DNA of 64,000 bases from Halictus rubicundus (Eukaryota > Arthropoda > Insecta > Hymenoptera > Halictidae): the NCBI RefSeq assembly GCF_050948215.1, contig NC_135150.1:19881943-19945942 (forward strand). The letters are read 5' to 3'. Below are positions 44,573-56,346 of this stretch, piece after piece. Made by a program: the position numbers and the translations under genes. The notes below the pieces were generated by a model. It worked only from the letters and a program-made list of their open reading frames with translations, searched no databases and was not told where the DNA came from. Each line of letters starts with the position of its first letter. The first letter of the stretch is position 1.

Positions 44573-44727
44573 CCCTTTGCACTCGAACCTTTTTTGATTT
44601 CCGAATTCGGACATTCCATCTGGCCTAGAATATTTTCTGTAATTTTTCTGTAATTGCAAGTGACAGGAACCATATAGGAATTTCTTTTTTCTTTCAATAA
44701 TTTTAGTAAATTCAAAATCAGGTGCTG
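44573..44727 (+). mobile_element. partial piggyBac-like element, CCCTTTGCACTCG end
   Basis: TTAA (44569-44572) is followed by CCCTTTGCACTCGAACC, the same terminus as 51789 and 57892. The right TIR is not found. The phrase AATCAGGTGCTGTTAAG at 44716-44732 may be near the broken right side. Confidence 0.5.
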
Positions 44728-44884
44728 TTAAGTTCTTTCAATTTTTCTATTATTTGAAATTTTGCCAAATTACTTTTGCCATGAATGCATATTTTTGACA
44801 TAAAGTGTATTACCCTGTGTTTCTTACAACCGACACGGACCATTTTTATTTTCCATAAAAATTTGGAATCTATCAACTATATTA

Positions 44885-45095
44885 CAGAAACTGTATATGT
44901 TGCCGAGGCATGACCGATAAATGTCGCGGAATTATCCGCACTACCGCGGGGTATACCCCGTGAGGGGCCCAGAAGATCCAGAGACCACGGTCGCCGAGCA
45001 TCGCTGTCCTATTCTACGTTCGGAATAGAATAGTGACTCCGGAACGATAAACGACATCAATACCATTGTTGCCGACATACATCGAGAATTCTCTG
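44885..45095 (+). mobile_element. Tigger/pogo-like MITE
   Basis: The left end CAGAAACTGTATATGTTGCC is worn; the right end is ATCGAGAATTCTCTG, TA on both sides. It keeps ATAAATGTCGCGGAATTATC, the CCGCGGGGTATACCCCGTGA palindrome and a TTCTACGTTCGGAATAG block shared with the long variant at 22723. 211 bp, non-coding. Confidence 0.75.
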
Positions 45096-45233
45096 TACAC
45101 AATTTCACGCGTCCTCATTAAAGTTGACACCGAAGCAGCGGCTTTGTGTAAGACGATTCGTTCGCCACAATGAATTAGGCTTTACTGTAATGAATCTAAG
45201 ACCGGATCTTGCGTGCGGCGTTGTGCAACAGTA

Positions 45234-45438
45234 GGGTAAGGGACCCAATTATCGTGCCTATATTAATTATACTTATTTTTAAAGCGTAATGAATATTAAA
45301 AAAGAGATATATAACATATATATGAACTGACTTTAATGGAAAAGTATTCAATATCTATTTTTAATATTCATTATGCTTTAAAAATAAGTATAATTAATGT
45401 AGTAATTGGCACCCCCACAGTATTTGGGTCCCTTACCC
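45234..45438 (+). mobile_element. mariner-group MITE with GGGTAAGGGACCC ends
   Basis: GGGTAAGGGACCCAATTAT on the left and TTTGGGTCCCTTACCC on the right are inverse copies between TA dinucleotides. An inner pair of 41-bp arms (45262-45302 and 45358-45398) differs at one position only, leaving a loop of about 55 bases. The near-perfect stem suggests a fairly recent insertion or strong folding constraint. Confidence 0.7.
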
Positions 45439-47673
45439 TATACAGTAACGGTGTTCCGATGGGAAATAATCGGGAAGAGCTCTCGATTCACTCGGGCCGG
45501 GAACGTGCGGATTCAATATTCGAATCGGGCGCGATAAACGCGGCAGATTTTTCGCGAGCAACCGGAATTTTTATTCTCGCACGAGTCACGTCCCTGTCCG
45601 ATCTGCCAATACCAAACGCTCGGTGTAATTCGGATCGTTTTTATTACGGGGGACGCGGCTCTGACTGTTGCGAACCGCGAGCGGTGGGACACTGTCCGAA
45701 ATGTCTGTTTCCACTTAAACGCCGTGGAAACGAATCGCGGGTATCCTCTCTGCTCTTCCGCCACGCGGTGTTTCGTTGTTTCTCGTAGCACACAAACCAG
45801 TTCCGGACTTTCGCGAACGTACCGCGAAGCTCGGAAAAGTATTTTTATACTCCGCTTTTTACGGATAACTTCTGCACGGGTTTCGGCGCAGCATTTCAGC
45901 TTGCTGATATGTACTTTACGCGGAAATTTGATACTGCGAAGAACCGTTGCATTAAACCACTAATGGTCAAAAGACGAGATAAAAGTATTCACACAGTATA
46001 CTTCGTAAAAACGGCTACTCCGATTTGGTACTGTTCCATCACAGAGTAGACTCTCTCAAAAAATTATGGTCGAGGCTACTCGTATGCAAGTTGAGACTTC
46101 GCCCATTAACATTTTAACGTACGAATGAAATGAGATGCATCATTTGAGAATCCCCGTACAAATTCGAAATAAACATTTTGCTGGTAACACAGATTTGTTG
46201 ATAATATTTGCTGGTCTTTGTACGTCGCTGGATTCAAATAAATCAATTCTTTACACGAAGTTACACGTATTCGAACATCAACTTCGAAGTCTATTTCAAA
46301 GTGAACAGATGAATCAAAAAGCAAGATTGACGGACTACTGTTTGTATACCGAATTTTCTTAGAAAGTTAGAATTCGGAAATTGATTGTCGGCCAGCTTCT
46401 AGAGCCAACTGCACCGTGTGACACCTCGTTTACGCAGATAATATGCTAACACCGACTGCCAGCTTTCTAGGAGCACACGCGTCTCTCTGGGCGAGCATGA
46501 ACGCGAAGAATCGGTTTTTCTGTACTCCCGGAAATCGTAATATTCCGGAGCTCCTCCGAAGCGACGTTGACGGATTTAATCCCCGGGGAAGCTCCAGCGG
46601 AATCCTTTTGTCCGGCGATTTAATTTGACGCGTCCCTCCCCCGACACCGGAATTATTAAAACGTACGAAACGCGTCGGCAGGTGAAACGAGGCCAATTCT
46701 CGGAATACCGAGCATATCTGCCAGATTACCACTCAATTATGCCGTCGTGCAGCCCCGATACCGCGATTCACGCATCCAGCGCGATAAGAACAAAGGAGCG
46801 CCGACCTATTGTGTGTCGCTTGTGCAAAAACATTAAACGCTCGATCGAGAATGCGCGCCAATCGCGGAGCACGTTATCTATCTCGTTATCGTGTCAAGAT
46901 TCAGGACGGTTTATGTTGATCACCGGGAGCATTTCTATAATTCACTATCGAAAATGTTTGCCTCCATTTTCCCAGTCCGTTAGCTACTTTTTAACCCTCC
47001 GTCCGCAACCTTATTTTTATTTCACCGTGACTGCATACTGGGTCGTTTACGTTTACGACTTTTACTGTTCTAGGCTAAAAGAAAATTCTGGAATACGTGC
47101 CGAAGTCTTCCACCATAAACTAACATAAGTAATATGAACCTAACCATTCCACAATGATTTTGAAACAGTATAAATTATTTTCCATCGATACGTATTTCAT
47201 TGGTCGGACAAATAGCGTGCTTTAACCTGGAACCTGGAAATTCGAGTATAAGGGAACAGTTTAAGTTAATTTGATACAGTATAAATCCACTACAGAATTA
47301 AGGGTTGAAGGGTAAATAAATTCTACAGAAACAGAAATGTGTGATTATTACGTGTCCCCCATCGAAAATTGCATTCGCTGGAACCGCACCTTTCAGCGTC
47401 CCCGTAATCGATTTATTATCGCAGAAATTAAGTCCCGCGCGGCCTGCGAAAGTTCAGGGAACTCCGGACCCGTTTATTTCGTCGACGAGAGACCGTTCAT
47501 TAGGTCGGGACGAAGTCTGTCCCGTAATTAACGTCGTCAACTTTGTCAATTACGCCGATCGGAGTATTTCCCCCGTCTCGCGGTTAGGTTGTCCTAGGTT
47601 CCCGTGAATATTTCAATCGGCCGCGAAACCATGGGAAAAATGTCATAGAAATCACCTCTCCGAGTCGACCGTC
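45439..47673. other. 2.2 kb stretch without recognised features
   Basis: GC-rich to 45800, AT-rich to 46400, GC-rich to 46900, then mixed. The frame 46625-47128 is 167 codons with no domain I know; a single CxxC pair (VCRLC) in it is not evidence of a finger. No repeat family seen. Confidence 0.35.
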
Positions 47674-47761
47674 GCGTCGCCTAAACGAAAAGCCTAATGT
47701 CGGTCCCCGTGGACCGACGCCGCCTGAACGGAAAGTTTGATGTCGGTCCCCTGGGACCGAC
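47674..47761 (+). repeat. tandem pair of hairpin-bearing units
   Basis: Two units of about 44 bp start GTCGCCTAAACGAAAAGCC and GCCGCCTGAACGGAAAGTT. They end in GTCGGTCCCCGTGGACCGAC (47699-47718) and GTCGGTCCCCTGGGACCGAC (47742-47761), both self-complementary with 8-9 bp stems. TTAACGTGTTAAAGG follows, suggesting the edge of a TTAA-targeting element. Confidence 0.65.
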
Positions 47762-47928
47762 GTAGCGCTTAACGTGTTAAAGGGCTGCTTTTGTTGCCGA
47801 ATTATACCTGCGGAGTTGAACGTGCTATTTAATCACCCTGGTATCTTGATGAATACATTGACAGCATTACAGCACAACTTTTGCCGATTTTTTAGTAAAA
47901 GATCTTCCGAAAAGAAAGGCGTTATTAA

Positions 47929-48303
47929 TATACAGAGTGTTCCAAAAATGTTGTACTTACATGCTTGGGGTGATTCCTGAGGTCATCCGAAGTAACTTTT
48001 TCCTTTGCGAAAATGTTCTCCGCGGCTTCGTTAAAGAGTTATTAATGAAAAACACGGACCAATCAGAACGCGGCTACAGCGGACGGATTCCGGCTCGACG
48101 ATAGGTCCCGCTGAGCGTGGCGTTGGCATTGGCCGAGCCGGAATCTGTCCGCTGTAGCCGCGCTCTGATTGGTCCGTGTTTTTCGTTAATAACTCGTTAA
48201 CAAAGCCACGGAGGACATTTTCGTAAAGGAAAAAGTTAATTCAAATATCCTTAGGGATCACCCTTCTCAAGGAAATACAACATTTTTGGGTCACCTGGTA
48301 TAT
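47929..48303 (+). mobile_element. long-hairpin MITE, stem of about 105 bp
   Basis: Outer ends ATACAGAGTGTTCCAAAAAT and ATTTTTGGGTCACCTGGTAT are inverse copies. The central arms (about 47996-48098 and 48133-48238) are nearly identical in inverse orientation, sharing for example AACACGGACCAATCAGA and GCGGCTACAGCGGAC, with a 34-base loop. ACAGRGTGTTCC ends recall arthropod MITEs of the Tc1/mariner type, but the superfamily is not established. A transcript across it would form a long double-stranded RNA. Confidence 0.75.
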
Positions 48304-49292
48304 GTAACTAAAATAGAAATCATCGTTCTGAAGGTAGAAGAAAGCATTTGGAAAATATTGCAGAAATATTCAGCGGGACAGTTCCGAAAAAAATTGCAAC
48401 GCCATCGACAAAAGAAATCGCGAATGCTAGTGAACTCCAAATAAAAGTGTACTGCTCTTCAAAAACATTTACAGTTCTTCAAGCCATCTAATAAGATTAC
48501 AACAACCGCACATAAACATATAAACAATTTTACGTTTTCACTACATACATACTTCCACACCGCGTAATGGTTTTTATTGCTCATTCGAAGCCTGTTTCCT
48601 GGAATCGGCGCAGAAAGCGTTCGTTTTGCACGAAGAAGCGCAATCTATTTAAAAACCAAAGATAAAAACGACGATGCCAGCAAAGAGGAAGTAATATTCG
48701 ATTCTGAACGCTTCCGTGACCGGTGTTCTCCAGCCAACATAGTTCTCCCCAATGCAAACACTGCCAGCGCAAAACAATACTATGTATTTCCCCTGGTCTC
48801 GTCGGTCCGATCGTTCGCAGCAGCGCCAACATAAACGTACCCTAATTCACCTTCGCAGAAACAACAGAACAGTTGCCGCTCGGGGAGCGAAACGGAATAA
48901 ATCTAACGGCAAAAAACGGAGGCGTCGTCGTCGGTCCGTTGCTAGAAAGAAGAGGCGACAAAACGGCAGACGTTTTCATGGCGTGTGTCGAGGCCGGTTT
49001 TTGCCGCGGAAATCGCGTCCCAGGCGAGGGATGCGGAAGTCGCGGGCCATTTTTCAACCGACGAGGAAATGAGATGTCCCCCGGCCTGTCTGGAATCTGT
49101 TCCCGTATCGAGAAGTTAGGCCGAAAACCGTGAGTTACGGTGCGGCAGGTTGCGGCTGCGCTTTCGAACCCTTTGACGATCTAATGTGTGAATTGCATTG
49201 GGAAAATACGAAATTCTTTGCGTTATCAAATTGTTAACGTCTAAGCATTGAAACTGTCCTAGGAACAATTCCCCGCGTCATCAAATGGTATA
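48304..49292. other. non-coding stretch
   Basis: AT-rich to 48560, then GC-rich. Overlapping frames at 48577-49133 include an Arg/Lys run from purine-rich DNA; none has a known domain. Confidence 0.4.
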
Positions 49293-50095
49293 CAGTGAAT
49301 TCTCGATATAAGTCACTTGCGCGGTCCAGGCGAGTTACGTTTAGACGAAATCTGTGGTTCTCGCCGAACGTTGCATTTGATATACAGTGATTTCTTTGTG
49401 TATGTCGCCAAGGCCTGCATGATAATCGTCGCGGAATTATCCCCACTACCCCCACGTAGCACGAGAGGCCTCGGACACCGACACGGTTCGGGTATATCCC
49501 TGGACGATATATTACGCTGGCAAGACCCGTGTTCTTGACATATATCGAGAATTCATGATACACAGTGTACGCTGGAAACGTAAATGTCACTCTCCGTCTA
49601 TATGTCCTAAACCTGTGACATATAGACGGATAGTGACAAGAAGTCTGAGAAAATGTCTTTCTCTGATACAATGTTGCACGTTGAAACGGACAGCGATGCT
49701 CGATAACCTTCGTGGCCCTTCACTGGGTATACCCCGCGGCAGTGGGGATAATTCCGCGACGTTTATCATCCAGGCCTTGGCGACATATATGGAGAAATCA
49801 CTGTAAATATCATCGGACTTATATCAAATTTGGTATCATTTTCATTAGAAAAGTGCCACGAATGTGTTGGTGAAAATCCCATAGAAAAATAATGCAAAAT
49901 AAAGAAGTTTTTTTATTGCACTAGTAGCGGACTAGTTGGTCTCACACCGATATACCCGATCGTGTTATATTACACTCCTCGGCGGCGGTGGCTCTCGAGC
50001 TTCGGTCCCTCACGGGGTATACCACGCGAAGGTAGGAGTAGTTCCAGTGACCTTTAAACGCGAGGCTTCCAATGACTTATATCGGGAATTCACTG
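49293..50095 (+). mobile_element. Tigger/pogo-like element carrying a nested insertion
   Basis: The left end is CAGTGAATTCTCGATATAAG. The right end, read inversely, is CAGTGAATTCCCGATATAAG. TA lies outside both (49291-49292 and 50096-50097). The right half (49806-50095) shares an ordered body with 43155-43590, including GTTGGTGAAAATCCCATAG and CACCGATATACCCGATCG. The left half, 49293-49384, stops at TA, where another element begins. Without the insert it would be about 380 bp. Confidence 0.7.
49385..49803 (+). mobile_element. composite with inward-facing Tigger ends, nested
   Basis: Both termini are the same Tigger-like left end facing inward: CAGTGATTTCTTTGTGTATG on the left and, read inversely, CAGTGATTTCTCCATATATG on the right, each followed by GTCGCCAAGGCCTG and CGTCGCGGAATTATCCCC. 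TA borders both sides. An internal right-type end (ATATATCGAGAATTCA near 49540-49555) and a separate hairpin (49585-49638; TGTCACT against AGTGACA with a CCGTCTATATG core) lie between. It looks like two family members joined head to head. Confidence 0.65.
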
Positions 50096-50097
50096 TA

Positions 50098-51058
50098 ATA
50101 CGAAATGTAAAAATGGAACAGAAGGAATCCCGGTTCTCATCTGTTGATAAACATGTATCGCGATCGACGTATTATAAAGTCGACGTGTTGAACAATTTTT
50201 GGAAACGTTGTCAGTGAAAGGAAGTTATTGAATATTTCCCTGCATAGGACATAGTATTGAATCTGTCCTATAGAAAAATTTCGAACAGAAGCACCGAACA
50301 TAGAAGCGAACAAAGAATGATCGAAATTCTATTGCTTTGCAATTCCGAGGAACATTGTCGCTATTCAGTTTGGGAATAAAAATACGGTTTTCAGAGAAGA
50401 ATAAACCCGGCGGATTTTCAAACATTGTTGCTTTTCTAGGAAAACTCGTGGCCCACCAGTGTGTTCAATGAGCAAGTTGCACCGTTGTAATCGATAAGAA
50501 TCAGAACGTTTCTTTCAGAAGATAGACCCGAAATAAGAACGAACCTGGTCTCTCCAGTAGATGGAAATGCTTCATCGATTTTCCCGTCATTTCTATGAAA
50601 CGCGAAGGCTCGTTTATCGCGGTTTCGGCCGATCGGGCATGCGCCGTTCCGCGACAATAAAAAAGTTTACGGGACAAATTAAATCGCGGGGCTAGAATGT
50701 TTCGGCGCGATAACGAATATGAATTGTCCGCGAAAAAGCATTGGGCTCGCGCGATTCGCGGCGCACCGTCGCGTTTCATTTGTTTGCACATGGCCCCGAA
50801 ACCGTGTTTTCCTTTTTTTCTCACCGTGTGTGTGTTTTTTTTTTCAATATATATTTTCGTTCACGATCGACCGTTGTAATTGCAGTTACTCGTCGTATTA
50901 CGTGTAATACGGCGAGGGGAGCCATACGCGGCTCGCCCCCGGGAAACGGGATTTGATTTCCGTGTTATTTATTTATATTTTTGTTCCCGTTTAGCTATCG
51001 GTCGCGCGAAGTGAATATTTTTGCCGAGAGTATCGTTATTCCTGTCGCCTATCGACGC

Positions 51059-51061
<3 letters not shown>
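50098..51061. other. non-coding stretch
   Basis: AT-rich to 50460, CpG-rich after. An imperfect 28-bp palindrome lies at about 50889-50916 around CGTATTACGTGTAATACG. Frames at 50436-50956 overlap on both strands and are not convincing. Confidence 0.4.

Positions 51062-51132
<71 letters not shown>
51062..51132 (+). repeat. (CT)n microsatellite, about 70 bp
   Basis: An uninterrupted CT tract, the longest in the window. It is followed after 83 bp by a second CT tract in the same polarity. Confidence 0.95.
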
Positions 51133-51135
<3 letters not shown>

Positions 51136-51215
51136 GATTACAATCGAATCCTCGTCGACTTCGCCGCCTTCCCCCCTATTCATACGCGGCGCGTTGGAAG
51201 TCCGCCAAATCGAGG

Positions 51216-51273
<58 letters not shown>
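51216..51273 (+). repeat. (CT)n microsatellite, second of a pair
   Basis: Pure CT dinucleotides, flanked on the left by GAGGC and on the right by GAGGC, a short direct repeat around the tract. The intervening 83 bp is unique, GC-rich and non-coding. Confidence 0.95.
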
Positions 51274-51278
<5 letters not shown>

Positions 51279-51788
51279 CTTGTCGTAAACAACCGCTCAA
51301 GATTGATAACACTTTCATGGGCAGACTCATCCTCTCTCGCCTATTCGCAGCTCCTTGCGCGAAAATGCCTCCGCTCTTGGTAGATTTCGCGCGCGTTAAC
51401 CGGCAGACACGCTTTGATTGAACGTCGACGCGAAATTATCGGCGATGGTGGCTGCAGCGATGGAGCGGGAACCGTGCGCGGTGATTGAAGTGGCATTTTT
51501 CTCTTTCTTTTACCCCGTCGCGAGCCTCCGGACAATCGCGCGTCCACCTCTCTAACGATCGCGTACCGTTAGATTGCCGCGTTGTCATTTCGGATCGATT
51601 AAGGGAAGAGCCGGGCCCACGGCGGAAAAAGACCGGCATTTTTCGGGCAGATTCTGTTCAACTTTATTACCAATTCATAGCGAACATTTTCGAGTACCCT
51701 TTATTAGAATTTCATCGAAAAATATTGATATTTGTGGATCCTTTACAAAGCATAGTGCAAGCTGGGAAACTGAGATATTAGTTCTTAA
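51274..51788. other. non-coding stretch
   Basis: GC-rich to 51650, then AT-rich up to the piggyBac-like element. No gene recognised. Confidence 0.4.
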
Positions 51789-51990
51789 CCCGTAGCACTC
51801 GAATGATGTCTGTAAGGCACCACTAAAAATTGCTGTATCATTATTTAAAATATTTTTTACATTATTAAATTTGTACGAGTAAGTTGCACCATTTTCGTAT
51901 GTGTAACATGAGAAAAATATATATTAGACAATATTCTAGGTCGGAAGAAATGTTACATTTTGAAGTTAAAATAGCTTCGAGTGCAAAGGG
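51789..51990 (+). mobile_element. piggyBac-like MITE, CCCTTTGCACTCG ends
   Basis: TTAA on both edges (51785-51788 and 51991-51994). The left end CCCGTAGCACTCGAATGATG and the right end TTCGAGTGCAAAGGG are inverse copies. Internal blocks AAGGCACCACTAAAAATTGC and TTGAAGTTAAAATAGC are shared with 57537-57892. 202 bp, non-coding. The intact pair of TTAA sites makes this the reference copy of the family. Confidence 0.8.
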
Positions 51991-54900
51991 TTAATTTCCC
52001 TGCGAATATTTTATAATTTGTGAAAACCACAATTTCAGTGGTGAACCAACAAGTGACCTCCTGGAACGTCATCTAACCATTTCATTCGGAAATATAATGT
52101 AAAAGACATTTTTAAGCTTCCTTTTGGTATAAAAGTGTTCACAGTATTAAAGTGAAGTAAAGTTAAAAATTTCTTGTCCCCAAAGCGTTAATTTGAAACC
52201 TTGGGATTAAAGACGAATTAATGCCTCTCGACGTGATACGCATGATCTTCGACTCTGCTGACAAGAGAGCCCGTTCCAGAAAATTCCTCAGTCATCCCAA
52301 TCATTATATTTCGAAATTTCTCGAGAACGACCTCTTGCGCTCGCAGAATTTCTGAAAATGCAAGTACAGAATCGAAAATTCGATCAGGGAGAATTGAAAA
52401 TTCACTCTGGGAATACTGACAATTCAATCTGGGGAAAACGAAAATTCGGTTTCGGCGCAGCGGCGCTCATTTCCTATAACTCCGCCCGGTTCGCGAAATT
52501 TTTGCCTAGTTGGGTAGTCGGTCGCGCGATCCCTGTTATCCTCGAACGTGTCGAGTTATCTCGTTAACCAACAATGGCCCCCGGACCACGAGCTAAGGAT
52601 CGGAGGAATGCGTCCCGGGGAAGAAACGCGCGACAACAACTTTTCACTTTACGTCGCCGCGACGCGGCGCGGCACGGCGAGTTCTACGTGCGACCCAGAA
52701 CCTCCAGCGAAAAATTCCGCAAGACCGTGTGCCCTCCGGGAGACGTCTCTCGTGAAAATCGGGAAGAAAGATCCGCCTTCCGGCCGCTCGTTACCTCGAC
52801 AAAGACGAACTGCGAGACCCTCGAACGCTGCTGCTGCTTCTCTCGACGGAAGTTTGCTCCTTTGCCGAACGAGAGGTTCAACCGTGCACCTACCGACCCC
52901 TGCACCACTCGAAATCCTCTTAGGAAACTCTTTAATGCGACGATGGACGGTTCTTTGCGACTGATGGGCTCCTGGAGTCGTTACTCGACGCGCGAGGGCC
53001 CTTGCGGGTCAGTTTCAGGGAGCTACGTGCGGGGCGAGGTCGCTCAGTGGGAGGAGCGAGCGTTGTCGTTGGACGAGAGGCGGGATCTTGAGAGTGGGGC
53101 GTGGCTGTTCTGCTCCGGCGAGGAGATCTGAGCCGGCGTTGAGTGGAAAATTGAATTCTGTTTGCGAAAATTTTCCCTGGGGATGATTGTGTTAATTACG
53201 GCTTGTGACTAGACGTAGATGGTAGATTTACTTTATTTTAAATTCTGTTTCTTGTAATCGACTAGGGAAATGTCTTGAGGTTCTTGCCGAGAAATGATAA
53301 AATTATTTTGTAATTGCTACCTACTTGACCAGTTTAAATTGATTTGTAGTAAAACTGCATACTTATTGGGCGGCTTATCTTGTATATTAATATATTCCGA
53401 AGTAGGCTCAGGGTTATCATACTATGACGTCAAATATGAGGATGGGAGACAGAATAGAACGTGAAGTACAGATTAAAGACTTCGATAATGCCTGCAGTTA
53501 AATATTAAAATATAGATCGTCGAAAATTGACGTGGGGCATTAATTTTTATTCAACTTCGCTCCTTTTTGTCTGAATCGTACTCGGCCAATTTCATTCGGC
53601 GCAAAAATCCACGTTATCTTTATTCCTCGAGCAGATCGAATATGCAACTAGCGAAGATAAAGTACAGCGGACCTCGACAAAGATCTTTACGAAATCGTAA
53701 ACCGTGAATTTCGTCGGCGTTCGACGCGGTTTTATCCGGAATTTTCCCGAATCCGGGCGACAAAGAAAAGAAAATTGAATCACCGTTTCCTCGAGAGTTT
53801 GTCTCGAAGGGTACAACGAGAGGTTTCGCGTAAGCTTCGGTAGTTTCTGCGGATCACGGGGGCTTTAATACGGGAGCCCGAAATTAACATTTCACGGGCC
53901 GTTGAAACGAAAAGTAAAGCGATCGCTTGATATCTGCGCGGTAGCATAAGCGGATTTCCGCGGATGCATGCCGGAGACAGGTCGCGAGGTTTCCTTTTTA
54001 GGCGGTCGCCCCTTCCCCTCCCCCTCCCCCGCCCACTCCCCAGGAGAATTTGCAATCCTCTTTCTTATCGGAATTTCTAATGACTCATTTACATCGGGGA
54101 CACGGTGTTCATCGGCAGTCGTTAATCACCCGACGAAATATTGTTACGCCAGCGTAGATTGGCTGGATTATTCCGGGCCCGGGTTCGGGCTCGTCGCCGT
54201 TCTCTCCACCTATCGATCGCCGCGGAATTAATAAGTATGCATGCGACGGATTGCACGTTACGTTTGTATTACGCGCCGGTATCAGCCGCTGCAGCCGTTA
54301 ATCTGACGTCGCGTGACAACGTTATGGAAAACGCGGGTGGAGCCGTCCGTTAAGGATCCACGATGCACCCTCCATACCGTAACCAAACATTCTATTTTCT
54401 TCTATTACCAACCGAATTTTTTCCACCGGCAAAATCAATTGTAGAGCAGGGAACAGGTTACCGATAGTTACTAGAATGCAGAATACGTATGCTGAATACA
54501 AATTCTGCGCACCTGCTGCAGGAATCCGGAGCCACTCGCGGATTTCTTCCTCTTTTTCTTTAATCATTTTTGGTAGTTGAAAGTAGCGATCAGAAAGCGG
54601 ATCTTTATGCAAATTCTCATTTTCATATGTTATTTTTTGAGAACCAGAATTTGGAAAAAATTTCCATCGTCAACTAAAAGAGTCCTCTTTGTAGAAATAA
54701 AATAGAAATGTTGACGTGGACAATAATAAATGCATAATGTTCCACTGTCTATAGATTGATTCTTGTCAATTTTTATGTATTTTGTATTGTTCGAAATTAC
54801 AGCCATTCCAAGTTAGGAATTAATTTTCTAGAAATAGCCTCAGAAATTTAATTTCACTAAAATTTGTAGGACGCAGGAGGATTTCAGATCTGCAGTGATC

Positions 54901-56346
54901 CGCAGAAATGACTGTCGATGTTTATGCATATGGTTTGCAATTCCATATTTGTCACAAAATATTTTAATAATCACTGTGTCAATTTTACCTGTCCACTTCT
55001 CATATTATTTGGTAACCCGTTTCGTTCTTATTGGACTCTTTCGAAGTCTGATGCTGCCAAGGCATTAAAAACGTCAACATTCTAAAACTGCGCCGCAGTT
55101 TCCCCAGTGATCTACATTGTCATTAAAGCGTCAACTACGAAGACTCCGAGGGAGGTGGGTGTCCCGATCGCCAATGGCACGGAACATTACATCGTCCGTG
55201 AGTGTCTCTAATGGGCGTCGGTTTAATGTGTGGCCACAGAGCCGCTTGAAAAATGGACGCGCAACAACAACGGCAATTATTGCTTAATTATTGCCCGAAG
55301 TGGCGGACAAGCGTGTTAGGTAGGGCATCGGCCGGCTGAAAAATTTACAGCCACTACACCGTCCCGTAAATTACGATGAGTTATTCATAGATAAACTTTC
55401 CGGGGAAAATTGCCGGGCAACTCGCGAGATGATGGTAACTTCCGCCGACGACCGCGTAACCGAAACTTTTCTGAAAAATTACATCCCTTAACGCGCCTAG
55501 GAGTCTTCGTGACCGCACGCGAGCCGCAAACGTCGTAAATTCCGATCGCAGTGGCCGATTACCGGGCTCGTTTTCCCGACAGGACATTCGGAAAACCTTC
55601 GAAATGCATCTCTGCTGCAAAATTCAGCGACTCCGGTCGCTTATTCGGAAACCATAAACTCCCGGAGCTGACCGATTTGGTCATACGCGCCCTCGTCTAC
55701 CGATATTTCCTGCAACAGGATTCTCCAAATTCATTTTGCTAATAAATGGGGCCCGACACATTTCGGCTAGCGAGATTCGGCCCCACGCGGGATCGACGTT
55801 CGCGAAACTCGAGTCTCGCGACCGTCTCGAAGTTATCCGCGCGAGAAAGCTCGAGCGAGCAGCGTCGTGACGCGACATCTCATCCTCGAGACGACGCTCG
55901 ACGCGTTCCCCGGTTTTCGAGAGCTCTGGGACTCGAATTTCCACGGTTTTCCGTCGACGAAACGCAACGGCGACGCGACCCGTCGCCCCGAGAAATCTTC
56001 AACCGCTTACACATAATTCGTGTGTGCCGGAGGGATAAAAATTCGTCGACGAGCAGACGCAGCCTGCGTCGCTTGAGATTCAGTCTGTTTCGTTTGGCAA
56101 CTGGTCTTGATGATGTCTGGGCTGCGGCTGTAAATGTCGCAGAGTGATGGCTCACTATTTTTAAGAACGCAAGTTTATTAGGAAATCTCTTATGAGATTT
56201 ATTAGAACATAATGCATATTACAGAGGAATACACAGTATAGTGTATAACGAGAACGTTAGTAAAAATCATTTTAGAAAGAATAGCACAAGTTGTTAACTT
56301 ATGTATGGTTAAATTTCAATATTAAGTTCCTTATGTTAACCCACGC
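51991..56346. other. 4.4 kb stretch without recognised features
   Basis: Alternating blocks: GC-rich 52440-53130, AT-rich 53150-53550, GC-rich 53600-54360, AT-rich 54370-55080, GC-rich 55100-56140. The frame 52574-53131 (185 codons) is Arg-rich and runs in maximally GC-rich DNA; 55746-56147 is similar. Neither shows a domain. No repeat family seen. Confidence 0.35.

Noticed and set aside
46625..47128. 167-codon frame with VCRLC
   Set aside because: One CxxC only, no further motif and no homology I recognise.
52574..53131. 185-codon open frame
   Set aside because: Very Arg-rich in the most GC-rich block; another frame is open over the same bases; no domain visible.
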